Below, piece after piece: positions 1-8,067 of a stretch of 64,000 nucleotides of DNA. The stretch spans positions 992,001 to 1,056,000 of the forward strand of contig NZ_CP108644.1 in NCBI RefSeq assembly GCF_041435495.1, written 5' to 3'. This DNA is from Streptomyces sp. NBC_01116 (lineage in GTDB: Bacteria > Actinomycetota > Actinomycetes > Streptomycetales > Streptomycetaceae). How positions within the stretch are numbered: position 1 is the first letter of the stretch; each line of letters opens with the position of its first letter. The notes beneath the pieces were generated by a model. It searched no databases. It had not been told where the DNA came from and saw nothing but the letters and a program-made list of their open reading frames with translations. The translations under genes were made by a program, and so were the position numbers.

Positions 1-1017
1 GCGGCCCTGCGGGTAGGTGACGGTGAGGTCGCGCACCTGGAGGACCGGAGTGTCCTCGGGACGTCCCGGCGTGGCCTCCGGCCCGGGGGGCGTGGTCGGT
101 TCGGCGGCTCGGGAACGCGCGGGCGGTTCGGTCGTCCTGCGAGTCCGCCGGGCCGAGCCGGTTCGTGTCGGACGGACCAGGCGGAGGACCGAGGGCCGCT
201 CCTCGCCGGCCGCCAGCCGCTCACCGAGCAGATTGGCGGCGAACACCACCGCCGTGATGGCGACGCCGGGCGGATAGGCGAGCCACCACGCGGAGTCCAT
301 GAACGCCCGTCCCTCGACCAGCATCTGACCCCACTCGGCGCTCGGTGGCGCGACCCCCAGGCCGAGGAAGCTCAGTGTGGCCACGCCGAGGACGATGGTG
401 CCGACATCGGTGCTGGCGTAGACGAGGCAGGGGGCCAGCGCGGGCGGGAGCAGATGCCGGCCGAGGATGCGCGCGCGGCCCGCACCGAGCAGGCGCAGCG
501 CGTCCAGATGGGGGCTCCTGCGCAGGTCGGCCACGCGGGCGCGCGCGATCCGCGCGTACGGCGCCCACGACCAGAGCGACAGCGCGAGGATGAGGTTCTC
601 CACGCCGGGGCCCCGGACCCCGATGACCGCGAGGGTGACCAGCATGCCGGGCAGCGAGACCACCACATCGATGGCCCGGGAGACGACCCGGTCGACCCGT
701 CCGCCGAGGTATCCGGCGGTCGCCCCGATGACGGTGCCGGCCGTCAGGGCGACCGCGAGCACGGCGGCGGTGACCGAGAGCGAGATCCGTGCGCCGTAGA
801 GCATGCGGCTGAGCTGGTCCCGGCCGAGCTGGTCGGTGCCGAGCGGGTTCTCCGAGGTCGGCGGCAGCAGCCCGGCCGCGAGGTCGTTGGCGGTCGGATC
901 GGCCGGAGCGAGTACCGGGGCGAGCACCCCGACGATCGCGAAGAGGGCCAGGGGCAGGGCGAGCAGAGCCGTGCCGATCCATGCCCGGCCCGCCGGGCGT
1001 TGCCGTGTGGCGGTCAT
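1..1017 (-). CDS. ABC transporter permease/ATP-binding fusion protein (DppC/NikC-DppD/NikD type), partial
   Basis: Inner-membrane permease of an oligopeptide/nickel-type importer fused to its ATPase; the left window edge cuts the C-terminus. From the ATG at 1017 the first ~260 residues are a BPD_transp_1 permease with a hydrophobic N-terminus, the family motif LGTDQLGRD, and a cytoplasmic loop containing WAPYARIARARVAD. The frame then runs with no stop through a ~60-residue Pro/Arg/Thr-rich linker into VLQVRDLTVTYPQG, the first strand of an ABC ATPase (about residue 325). Walker motifs lie outside the window. The start overlaps the stop of the preceding permease as ATGA, so the two are probably translationally coupled. 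DppC-DppD fusions occur in actinobacteria. Substrate (nickel or peptide) is inferred only from the binding protein. Confidence 0.88.
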   Translation of the reverse strand, partial: MTATRQRPAGRAWIGTALLALPLALFAIVGVLAPVLAPADPTANDLAAGLLPPTSENPLGTDQLGRDQLSRMLYGARISLSVTAAVLAVALTAGTVIGATAGYLGGRVDRVVSRAIDVVVSLPGMLVTLAVIGVRGPGVENLILALSLWSWAPYARIARARVADLRRSPHLDALRLLGAGRARILGRHLLPPALAPCLVYASTDVGTIVLGVATLSFLGLGVAPPSAEWGQMLVEGRAFMDSAWWLAYPPGVAITAVVFAANLLGERLAAGEERPSVLRLVRPTRTGSARRTRRTTEPPARSRAAEPTTPPGPEATPGRPEDTPVLQVRDLTVTYPQGR

Positions 1018-2090
1018 GTCTCCCCCCGTCCGATCCGGGCGCCGGGAACGCCGACCGGGTCGCGGAGCACCGTGTCCCGGCCCGGGTTCTTCCTCCGGGG
1101 GAACGTGGGCCGGCGGCGGGAACGCGTGTCCTTGCCTCGGCGGGAGCGGGGATCCACGAGTCCCTGCAGAACGTCGGCGCAGCGGTTGGCCAGGATGAAG
1201 CCGCCCCCCATGACGAGTGTGGCCGCCTGTAGCGCCGGGACGTCCCGGGAACCGGCGGCCTGGACGAAGTAGGCCCCCATGCCGGGCCAGCCGAAGATCT
1301 GCTCCACGACGACGGTGGCCACGAGAAGGCTGCCGACGCCGAACCCGGCGACGGAGAGGATCGGTCCGGCGGCGTTGGGCAGTCCGTCGCGCACCACGAT
1401 CGACAGCGTTCCACTGCCCCGTGCCTGCGCCGCGCGTACGTAGGGACGGTCGAGTGCCTCGCGCAGCGTGACGGCGACCACCCGGCTCAGCACGCCCGCC
1501 ACCGGCAGTCCCAGTACCGCCATGGGCATCAGCCACGTCGAGGGGCCGGCCATGCCCGATGTCGGCAGCAGTCCGAGGCGGATCGCCAGATACAGGACCA
1601 GGAGGTAGCTGAGCCAGAACGACGGTATGGAGCTGACCAGGAGCGCCCCGGTGCGCAGGGCGCCGCGCAGGACTCCGCGTCGAAGGACCGCACCGGCGAC
1701 GCCGACGCCCACCCCGACCACGACGGCGACCACGGCGGACCCGCCCACCAGGCCCAGCGTGACACCCAGCCGGTCCGCCACTTCGGGGCCGATGGGGGTG
1801 TTCGTACGCAACGAGCGCCCGAAATCGCCGGTGCAGGCGTGGGCCAGCCACCGCAGGTACCGTACGGGCGCCGGATCGTCGAGCCCGAGCTCCACGCGGA
1901 CGGCCTCGATCTGTTCCGGCATGGCGGGGCGGCCTGCCCGGGTCGCCGCCAGCACCGCCGCGGGGTCTCCCCGTGCGAGCAGGACGAGGGCGAAGGTCCC
2001 CACCGACATCGCCAGCAGCACGCCGACGGTGTCGACGGTCCATCGCGCGATGTGCCCGCCGGCGGTCGCCGCCCGACCCGGTGATCTCAC
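1014..2090 (-). CDS. ABC transporter permease, DppB/NikB family
   Basis: Integral membrane permease, 358 residues, close to the family norm. The N-terminus carries a first membrane segment (VGVLLAMSVGTFALVLLARGD). The periplasmic region includes GDFGRSLRTNTPIGPEV, typical of DppB/NikB proteins, and the C-terminal half holds the permease core ending in VEQIFGWPGMGAYFVQA. The start is a GTG overlapping the stop of the upstream lipoprotein gene as GTGA, and the stop overlaps the fused permease/ATPase gene as ATGA. The three genes therefore form one tightly coupled operon read leftward. The last ~45 residues are basic and polar, an extension beyond the membrane domain. Family assignment is firm; the transported substrate is not visible from this subunit. 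Confidence 0.9.
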   Translation of the reverse strand: MRSPGRAATAGGHIARWTVDTVGVLLAMSVGTFALVLLARGDPAAVLAATRAGRPAMPEQIEAVRVELGLDDPAPVRYLRWLAHACTGDFGRSLRTNTPIGPEVADRLGVTLGLVGGSAVVAVVVGVGVGVAGAVLRRGVLRGALRTGALLVSSIPSFWLSYLLVLYLAIRLGLLPTSGMAGPSTWLMPMAVLGLPVAGVLSRVVAVTLREALDRPYVRAAQARGSGTLSIVVRDGLPNAAGPILSVAGFGVGSLLVATVVVEQIFGWPGMGAYFVQAAGSRDVPALQAATLVMGGGFILANRCADVLQGLVDPRSRRGKDTRSRRRPTFPRRKNPGRDTVLRDPVGVPGARIGRGET

Positions 2091-3646
2091 CGGACCGTCA
2101 CCCCGGTGAGCTCCAGGTCGACGTCCGTGGGCGGGACGGCGAAGCCCTTCACCGTGTCCCGGACGGCGTAGACCCGTGGCCGGTAGACCAGCGGTACGAA
2201 GCCGGCGTCGGCGGCGACCTCGTCGTAGAGCTTCTGGTAGGCGGCGGCGCGGGTGGCGGGGCTGTCCGCGAACACTGCCTCGTCGACCAGGTCTTCGGTG
2301 GCCTTCGTCACCCAGAGCGGGCCGCGGGCGCCGGAGGTGAACATCGAGACGATCGAACCCGAGGGGTCGTACGGCGCGCCGAGCCCCTCGAAGAAGGTGA
2401 TGTCGTACGTGCCCTCCGCCCGCTCGTCGTAGTAGGCGGCGGCGTCGACCGGGGAGATGTCGACGGCGATGCCGATCTCCTTGAGTGATCCGGCGATGGC
2501 CTCGGCCATCGAGCGGGGGTCGAGCTGTCCGTGGGCCGGAGTGGCGGGAATGAGCAGTTTGAGGGCGAGACGCTTCCCGTCCTTGGCCCGGCTGCCGTCC
2601 TTCAGGGTGTATCCGGCGGCGTCCAGTGTCCTGCGGGCCGCCGCCTGGTCGAAGTACTCCGGCAGGTCGGTCCCCGAGTCGGGGACGTTCGGGGGGAACA
2701 CGCGCCGGGCGGGCTCGCCGTAGCCCTGGAACAGCGCTTTGGTCAGGGCGGTGGTGTCGATGGCCTGGCGTACGGCCTCACGCACCGCCCGGTCTCCGGC
2801 CGGGCCGTCGGCGTTGAATCCGAGCATGATCGAGACATCCGGCTCGCCGACGAGCGACGTGATGCCTCCGCGCCCGCTCAGTGTCCTGGCCTCGACCGGT
2901 GTGATGGGGGCCAGGTACGCGCCGCCGATGAGGTCGATCTCCCGGTTGCCGAGGGCATCCAGGCGGGCTTGGGAGTCCGGTATGACGGTGAAGTCGACCC
3001 GCTCCAGCTTCGGCCGGGTTCCCCAGTAGTCGTCGTTGCGTGTCAGCTTCGCTCCGGTCGCGGAGTTGGACTCCAGCTTCCACGCCCCGGTGCCGACGGC
3101 TTTCCGGAAGGTGCCGTCGGCTGTCGCGGCCTTCGGGCTGAGCAGTCGCACCGGACGGATGATCGACAGTTCCTGCAGGAGCGGCTCGTACGGTTCCGAG
3201 AGGATCAGCCGGACCGTGTCCTCGTCCGGGGTTTCCACGGCCGAGATGACTTGCGAGGCCCGGAAGAAGGTGAATTCCTTCTTGCCCACCCACCGTTCGA
3301 AATTCCACTTCACGGCGGCGGAGTCGAGCGGAGTCCCGTCGGTGAAGGTGACGCCGTCCCGCAGGTCGAAGCTGACGCTCCGGCCGTCCTTGGCGACGGT
3401 CCACGACCGGGCGAGTCCCGGCTCCAGCTTCCCGCCCTCCGCGTAGGTGACGAGCGGCTCGTAAACCGCGTCGAGCAGGAGGAAGTTGCCGGTGAAGGCG
3501 TGCGGGTCCAGGGCGCCGGACTCCTCGCTCAGGCCGACGCGCAACACCGTGGTGGTGGAGCCCGAACCGTCGGGGCCGACGGAGCAGCCGCCGATCAGCA
3601 CGGTCGAGGCGGCGAGAACGGCGAGAGAGGCGCGGGGTCGTAGCAC
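2087..3646 (-). CDS. ABC transporter substrate-binding lipoprotein (NikA/OppA family)
   Basis: Extracellular solute-binding protein family 5 lipoprotein, 519 residues. I place the start at the GTG at 3646 because AGGAG lies five bases upstream and the product begins with a short basic head, a hydrophobic stretch and the lipobox LIGGC (Cys at residue 21). An upstream in-frame start gives an implausible N-terminus. The mature part contains YEPLVTY, LQELSIIRPVR, NDDYWG, FTVIPDSQARLDAL and GAPYDPSGSIVSMF, which resemble the nickel-binding protein NikA more than typical DppA. It is first in the operon with the two downstream permease genes. Nickel specificity is an inference; oligopeptide uptake is the alternative. 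Confidence 0.85.
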   Translation of the reverse strand: MLRPRASLAVLAASTVLIGGCSVGPDGSGSTTTVLRVGLSEESGALDPHAFTGNFLLLDAVYEPLVTYAEGGKLEPGLARSWTVAKDGRSVSFDLRDGVTFTDGTPLDSAAVKWNFERWVGKKEFTFFRASQVISAVETPDEDTVRLILSEPYEPLLQELSIIRPVRLLSPKAATADGTFRKAVGTGAWKLESNSATGAKLTRNDDYWGTRPKLERVDFTVIPDSQARLDALGNREIDLIGGAYLAPITPVEARTLSGRGGITSLVGEPDVSIMLGFNADGPAGDRAVREAVRQAIDTTALTKALFQGYGEPARRVFPPNVPDSGTDLPEYFDQAAARRTLDAAGYTLKDGSRAKDGKRLALKLLIPATPAHGQLDPRSMAEAIAGSLKEIGIAVDISPVDAAAYYDERAEGTYDITFFEGLGAPYDPSGSIVSMFTSGARGPLWVTKATEDLVDEAVFADSPATRAAAYQKLYDEVAADAGFVPLVYRPRVYAVRDTVKGFAVPPTDVDLELTGVTVR

Positions 3647-3948
3647 GGACACTCCTGGCGGACGGTAGCCATGACGGGGTGGGGGATCTCCCACCGCGGA
3701 AGTAGTCGGTGTCCCGGTGCGAGTAGTTCCCGCCGTCCTCCAGATCGTTGCGCAGTGCGGCGGCGGTGACCGCGACCGCCGCCCCGACGACCGGCCCGCA
3801 GGTGCCGAGCGCTGGTCCGCATCACTGTTCATGAGCGCCGACGCGGGCCAGCGACGAGGCCGTCGACCGCGCGCACGGCACGCAGGAGCAGGAGCATGGC
3901 CAGGGAGAAGGGGTATGCCGACGCTCTCGGGCGGGCTACCTTACTGCC
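3647..3948. other. Divergent intergenic region between the importer operon and the Met/His-rich membrane protein gene
   Basis: No gene is supported here. Just upstream of the lipoprotein start is an 18-base inverted repeat, GGTGGG-GGATCT-CCCACC, at 3678-3695. It could be an operator for the importer operon, but the sequence does not match the TTGC-type nickel-repressor box I would expect for a Nur target. One minus-strand frame reads like the tail of a membrane protein but is preceded by a stop and has no start codon, so I do not call it. Confidence 0.4.
3937..3942 (+). promoter_or_regulatory. Putative -10 element (TACCTT) of a leaderless transcript
   Basis: TACCTT fits the actinobacterial TANNNT -10 pattern and ends six bases before the GTG at 3949. 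No convincing ribosome binding site precedes this GTG, so a leaderless mRNA starting at or next to the start codon is a reasonable inference. No clear -35 is visible. Confidence 0.35.
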
Positions 3949-4593
3949 GTGCGCGAACCCGGGAACCGGCTGAGGCGGACCCGGGCGGGTCTGCTCGGGG
4001 CCTCGACGTGCCTGCTGCTGGGGGCCGTCGGGCACGTCGCCGCAGGCGGGCGGCTACCCGGCGCGACCGGACTCGCCGGGCTCTTCGCCGTCCTGACGGT
4101 CCTGTGCGGCGCGCTCTCGGTGCCGCTCCGTCACCGCTTCGCGACGGCCGTCCTGGCCCTCGGCCTTGCCCAGGGCGCCCTGCACCTGGTCTTCCACGCC
4201 ATGGACGCCGGCACCGGCCACCCCGCGGTGATGCCCCATGGAACGCGCATGGAGCACATGGCCTCCACCGGGCACCAGAACGGTCCGGCGGGTTCGGGTG
4301 CCGCCGGACACTCCATGGACATGGACATGGGTATGGGTATGGGCATGGCATCGGCCCACACGCTCGCGGCGCTGGGCGCGGCGGTGTGCCTGATCCATGG
4401 CGAGCGCGTTCTGGCGCGTGTGTCCGGGCTGTTCCTGCGCCCCCTGCTGCGTGCCTTCGTGGCGGCGACCGCGGCGGCCCTCCCCCGCGTCCCCACGCGG
4501 GCACCGGTACCGCTCACTCTCCCGGCCCCTCACGGGACCCTCCTCGCACGCGCCGTCTGCCGGCGCGGTCCTCCCCCGGCGACGTACGCCTGA
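3949..4593 (+). CDS. Met/His-rich integral membrane protein, possibly copper-related
   Basis: Uncharacterised membrane protein of 214 residues. It has about four hydrophobic segments (around residues 12-34, 38-58, 64-84 and 128-150). Between the third and fourth lies a loop of ~45 residues rich in Met, His and Gly, including HGTRMEHMASTGHQ and MDMDMGMGMGM, which looks like a soft-metal (copper) binding loop. The C-terminus is Pro/Ala/Arg-rich. The PepSY gene follows on the same strand after 91 bases, and a fragment of a copper-ATPase-type HMA domain lies farther right, so the neighbourhood supports a metal-handling role. The GTG start is chosen for the -10-like TACCTT just upstream. Function is not established. 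Confidence 0.7.
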   Translation: MREPGNRLRRTRAGLLGASTCLLLGAVGHVAAGGRLPGATGLAGLFAVLTVLCGALSVPLRHRFATAVLALGLAQGALHLVFHAMDAGTGHPAVMPHGTRMEHMASTGHQNGPAGSGAAGHSMDMDMGMGMGMASAHTLAALGAAVCLIHGERVLARVSGLFLRPLLRAFVAATAAALPRVPTRAPVPLTLPAPHGTLLARAVCRRGPPPATYA

Positions 4594-4684
4594 TCCTCAC
4601 CCCGCCCTGTCCGGCGGTCCTTCCCGTGCCGACGACGCCCCGTGCGTCCCGGTGCGTTCCCCGTACGTCACCTGGAGCAGCCCC

Positions 4685-6136
4685 ATGTCTTCCACCACCG
4701 AGTCGACCCGGCCGCGAGACCCTTCCGCACCGCCCGGACCACCGCCTGCCGGACGGTCCCGCCAGGGCGTCCGCGCCCTGCTCGTCCGGCTCCACTTCTA
4801 CGCCGGTGTGTTCGTCGCCCCGTTCCTGTTCGTCGCCGCGCTGACCGGCCTCCTGTACACGTTCACCCCGCAGATCGACCAGTTCCTCTACGGAGACCGG
4901 CTGAGGGTGGAGACGGCAGGCGAGCGCATCCTGCCGCTGTCCGAGCAGATAGAAGCGGCCAGGAGCGCCTACCCCGACGGCACCCTGGCGTCCGTGATCA
5001 CCCCGCCCACGGCGGATGGCACCACCCGGGTGGTGCTGTCCGTTCCCGAGCTCGGAGAGAACCAGCGGACCGTCTTCGTCGATCCGTACACGGCCGAGGT
5101 GAAGGGCGACCTGACCACGTGGTTCGGCTCGACCCCCGCGACCACCTGGCTGGACGACCTGCACCGCAACCTGCACCTCGGGGAACTCGGCCGGCTCTAC
5201 TCGGAGGTCGCGGCGAGCTGGCTGTGGCTGATCGTCGCCGCCGGTCTGGTGCTGTGGATCGGCCGCAGCCGCGGTCAGCGTGCCAGGTCGGCACGCGGCG
5301 TCCTGCTGCCCGACCGTACTGCCCGCGGTGTGCGCCGCACCCGCGGCTTCCACGCCGCGACCGGCGTGTGGCTGGCGCTGGGGCTGTTCTTCCTGAGCGC
5401 GACCGGCCTGACCTGGTCCCAGTACGCCGGTGAACGCTTCGGCCAGGTTCTCGACGCGGTCCAGGGGCATGCCCCGGCACTGGACACCAGGCTGCCTGAC
5501 GCCCCTTCGCCGGAAGAGGGAACGGCGGACCACGAACACGCCGGCCACGCCGGACACGACGGGTCCGGCGACGGCGAGGAAGCGGGCCCGGCGGACTTCG
5601 ACAGGGCTCTGAAGACGGCACGGGACGCCGGGCTGGGCGGAACGGTCACCCTCACCCCGCCGGCCGACACCGCCACCGGCTGGGTGGTGGCGCAGACCGA
5701 CAACGTGTGGCCGGTCCACTACGACAGCGTGACCGTGGACACCGCGAAGGGCGAGGTCACCTCGCATGTGCGCTGGTCCGACTACCCCGTGCTCGCCAAG
5801 CTGAGCAAGCTCGGTGTCCAGGGGCACATGGGCGTGCTGTTCGGGATCGTCAACCAGATCGTGCTGGCGCTCGTCGCGATCGGGCTGATCCTGGTGACCG
5901 TCTGGGGCTACCGCATGTGGTGGCAGCGCCGCCCCACCCGCGAGGACCGCTCCGCGTTCACGGGCAAGGCACCCGCCCGCGGTACCTGGCGGCAGCTGCC
6001 CGTGCCCGTCCTGGTCGTTGGCGTCCCGGCCGTGGTGGCGCTCGGCTGGGCGCTGCCGCTGCTCGGCTTGACCTTGGCCGCGTTCCTCGTCTTCGACATC
6101 GCGGTGGGACTGGTACGGCGCGCCCGGGTGGCATAG
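4685..6136 (+). CDS. PepSY-associated transmembrane (PepSY_TM) protein
   Basis: Membrane protein of 483 residues of the PepSY_TM family (iron/copper-associated membrane proteins, PiuB-like). The ATG at 4685 follows GGAG (CTGGAGCAGCCCC). Membrane segments are visible at about residues 38-62 (LHFYAGVFVAPFLFVAALTG), near 180-200, 225-245, 395-415 and 440-470. Extracytoplasmic parts carry the PepSY-like regions, and a linker near residue 280 is His-rich (DHEHAGHAGHDG). The upstream gene is a Met/His-rich membrane protein, which suggests a shared copper or redox-metal context. A strong hairpin follows immediately. Family assignment is firm; its substrate is unknown. Confidence 0.85.
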   Translation: MSSTTESTRPRDPSAPPGPPPAGRSRQGVRALLVRLHFYAGVFVAPFLFVAALTGLLYTFTPQIDQFLYGDRLRVETAGERILPLSEQIEAARSAYPDGTLASVITPPTADGTTRVVLSVPELGENQRTVFVDPYTAEVKGDLTTWFGSTPATTWLDDLHRNLHLGELGRLYSEVAASWLWLIVAAGLVLWIGRSRGQRARSARGVLLPDRTARGVRRTRGFHAATGVWLALGLFFLSATGLTWSQYAGERFGQVLDAVQGHAPALDTRLPDAPSPEEGTADHEHAGHAGHDGSGDGEEAGPADFDRALKTARDAGLGGTVTLTPPADTATGWVVAQTDNVWPVHYDSVTVDTAKGEVTSHVRWSDYPVLAKLSKLGVQGHMGVLFGIVNQIVLALVAIGLILVTVWGYRMWWQRRPTREDRSAFTGKAPARGTWRQLPVPVLVVGVPAVVALGWALPLLGLTLAAFLVFDIAVGLVRRARVA

Positions 6137-6140
6137 CCGT

Positions 6141-6176
6141 GTGGCCCGGGACCGCGTGTCTGTGGTCCCGGGCCAC
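6141..6176. terminator. Bidirectional hairpin terminator
   Basis: A perfect 13-bp stem (GTGGCCCGGGACC at 6141-6153 with its complement at 6164-6176) and a 10-base loop, five bases after the PepSY gene and between convergent genes. There is no T-tract, as is usual in streptomycetes. Confidence 0.75.
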
Positions 6177-6191
6177 GACCGGGGCCGCTCG

Positions 6192-6455
6192 TCAGGACGG
6201 CGCCCGCGCCCGCGATCTGGTCGGAACGGCAGGGCGCGGGCGGACTCCGGGCTGCCGGGCACTGCTCAGGGAGCCGACCCGGGCCCGGCCCGTGGCGAGG
6301 TTCACCTCCGCGGTGACGCCGTCCAGCGTGCCCAGCCCGCGCTCGACCCGCCGGACGCGGGCCGCAGGACGCGGGCCGCAGGCCGCACAGGTCATCCCGC
6401 CGACGGCGATGTCCATCACCACCGCGGTGGACGCCACCTGGGCCTCGGCCACCAT
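6192..6455 (-). pseudogene. Truncated heavy-metal-associated (HMA) domain, copper P-type ATPase or chaperone remnant
   Basis: The first ~50 codons encode an HMA-type metal-binding domain: MDIAVGGMTCAAC with the CxxC copper site, then VERGLGTLDGVTAEVNLATG. Canonical domains have about 10 residues between CAAC and LDGV; here there are 17. That stretch includes a 14-bp tandem duplication (GACGCGGGCCGCAG at 6354-6367 and 6368-6381), without which the two halves would be out of frame. After ATGRARV the HMA fold should continue, but the sequence becomes low-complexity and ends at 87 codons. The ATPase body is absent, so I read this as a decayed copA-type gene. Its start overlaps the upstream stop as TGATG, so it may still be translated. 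A small stand-alone HMA protein is the alternative. Confidence 0.55.
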
Positions 6456-6679
6456 CAGTGAGCGCCCTCGTGATCCATGGGCATGTCCTCTTCACGGGTG
6501 GGCGCGTCGCCTGTGACACCGGGGCGGTGCGTGCCGGGCGCGACCGGGTCCATCGCCTGTCCGACCGCATAGGCGCCGGCGAACACCGCGCCGAGCAGGA
6601 ACAGGAACGCCCAGAAGGCGGGTGGTGGGAGGGCCCTGGCGATCTTCGCTCCGAGCCCGAGGTCTGTCGTCTGCTCCAC
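6455..6679 (-). CDS. Small single-span membrane protein upstream of the HMA fragment
   Basis: 74-residue protein with one membrane segment (FWAFLFLLGAVFAGAYAVGQAM, about residues 22-43) and a polar tail ending MPMDHEGAH, Met/His-rich like its neighbours. The GTG at 6679 is preceded by AGGAG with a six-base spacer, a near-ideal ribosome binding site, so the start is well supported even though a longer in-frame reading exists. Its stop overlaps the next gene's ATG as TGATG, implying coupled translation with the HMA domain. The pairing of a small membrane protein with a copper-ATPase-type gene suggests a lost copper-export operon. No known function. Confidence 0.65.
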   Translation of the reverse strand: MEQTTDLGLGAKIARALPPPAFWAFLFLLGAVFAGAYAVGQAMDPVAPGTHRPGVTGDAPTREEDMPMDHEGAH

Positions 6680-6950
6680 GGAGTGCTCCTCGATGTACTG
6701 GACGAGCCGATGTACGACAGCTCCTGGCACGTGAGAAGTCGGACAAGAACCGGCCGGAGTTCCCACGCACACGGGCGAACGGTGTCGTGGCGCCCCTTCC
6801 GGTGGCGCACCCGGGGCTTCGTTCCCGGCATTCGCCGCCACGTGCCGGGCCGATGAGGGGCGACGACAACGCACCGACGACGGATACGCCGATGGCCGTG
6901 ACCGCCGGCCGCGTCCTCCGAACTGCGTCTCCCCGCCCGGGGCGAGTACC

Positions 6951-6973
6951 TTATTGCACATAGGTCGCAATAA
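6951..6973 (+). promoter_or_regulatory. Palindromic operator before tsaD
   Basis: Perfect inverted repeat TTATTGC-N9-GCAATAA, markedly AT-richer than its surroundings. The core TTGC-N9-GCAA also fits a 6-5-6 layout like the nickel regulator (Nur) box, and metal-sensing Fur- or ArsR-family repressors use similar sites. A TANNNT hexamer (TACCTT, 6947-6952) overlaps its left arm, so a bound protein would block the promoter. A second perfect palindrome, ACAGTCACTGT, follows at 6973-6983. The regulator is not identified. Confidence 0.6.
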
Positions 6974-6999
6974 CAGTCACTGTGCGAGAAGAGGGTTCC

Positions 7000-8067
7000 G
7001 TGCGGATTCCGGTGGTGCTGGGCATCGAGTCGTCGTGTGACGAGACGGGGGTCGGGATCGTCTCCGGCGGCCGGCTGCTCGCGCACGTCGTGGCGTCGAG
7101 CATGGACGAGCACGCCCGTTACGGCGGGGTCGTGCCGGAGATCGCCGCCCGGGCCCACCTCCAGGCGTTCACCCCCGTGGTCCAGGAGGCCCTGGCGCAG
7201 GCGGGGATCGGGGTCCGGGCCATCGACGCGGTCGCGGTGACCACCGGGCCCGGCCTGTCCGGCGCCCTCCAGGTCGGCCTGGCCGGTGCGAAGTCCCTGG
7301 CCTATGCGGCGGGGGTGCCGCTGTACGGAGTGCACCACCTGGCCGGGCACGTGGCGGCCGACACCCTGGAGCACGGGCCGCTGCCCGACCCGAGCGTGGT
7401 CCTCATCGTCTCCGGCGGACACACCTCGCTGCTGCTGGTGCGCGACCTGGTCCGCGATCCGATCCTGCATCTGGGCGACACCGTGGACGACGCCGCGGGC
7501 GAGTGCTTCGACAAGGTCGCCCGCGTCTTCGGCCTCCCCTACCCGGGCGGGCCGGCCATCGACCGGGCCGCCCGCGACGGCAACCCCCGTGCTGTCGCCT
7601 TCCCCAGGCCGTTGCTGGGTTCGAAGGACGACCCGTACGCGTTCTCCTTCTCCGGGCTGAAGACGGCCGCCGCCCGCTGGGCCGAGCAGCACCTCCTGCG
7701 CGGCGAGGACGTCCCGCTGGCCGACGGGGCCGCGTCGCTCCAGGAGGCCGTCGCGGACGTCCTGACGCGCAAGGCGCTGGCCGCCTGCCGCCAGTACGAC
7801 GTCCGCACCCTGGTCGTCGTCGGCGGGGTCGCGGCGAACTCCCGCGTCAGGGCCCTGGCCGAGGAGCGGTGCGAGGCCGCGGGAGTCGAGCTGCGGGTGC
7901 CGCCGCTGACCCTGTGCACCGACAACGGGGCGATGATTGCTGCCGTCGGCGACCTCCTGGTGCGGGCCGGCGCCGGCCCGGCGCCGCTGAATGTGTCCGT
8001 CGACCCGTCGGCGCCGCTGGAGTACGCCGCGCTGCACCCGCACGCCGCGCCGGCGAGAGCCGCGTGA
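7000..8067 (+). CDS. tsaD: tRNA N6-adenosine threonylcarbamoyltransferase TsaD
   Basis: Transfers the threonylcarbamoyl group to A37 of ANN-decoding tRNAs (t6A), with TsaB/TsaE partners. 355 residues, full length. Visible motifs are [11 protein letters not shown] at the N-terminus, the metal-binding HHLAGH (His113 and His117), [32 protein letters not shown] and the C-terminal [11 protein letters not shown] with its metal-ligand Asp. I prefer the GTG at 7000 (GAGGG five bases upstream) over the GTG at 6982, which lies within a palindrome. The gene stands alone, without tsaB, rimI or groES neighbours that usually flank tsaD in streptomycetes, and follows a palindromic operator. It may therefore be a second, conditionally expressed copy; the rest of the genome is needed to tell. 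Confidence 0.93.
   Translation: MRIPVVLGIESSCDETGVGIVSGGRLLAHVVASSMDEHARYGGVVPEIAARAHLQAFTPVVQEALAQAGIGVRAIDAVAVTTGPGLSGALQVGLAGAKSLAYAAGVPLYGVHHLAGHVAADTLEHGPLPDPSVVLIVSGGHTSLLLVRDLVRDPILHLGDTVDDAAGECFDKVARVFGLPYPGGPAIDRAARDGNPRAVAFPRPLLGSKDDPYAFSFSGLKTAAARWAEQHLLRGEDVPLADGAASLQEAVADVLTRKALAACRQYDVRTLVVVGGVAANSRVRALAEERCEAAGVELRVPPLTLCTDNGAMIAAVGDLLVRAGAGPAPLNVSVDPSAPLEYAALHPHAAPARAA

Noticed and set aside
3678..3695. Nur (nickel repressor) box before the importer operon
   Set aside because: The inverted repeat is GGTGGG-GGATCT-CCCACC, not a TTGC/GCAA-type site.
3595..3825. Minus-strand frame resembling a membrane-protein tail upstream of the lipoprotein gene
   Set aside because: The membrane-like reading has a stop just before it and no start codon; insufficient to call a pseudogene.
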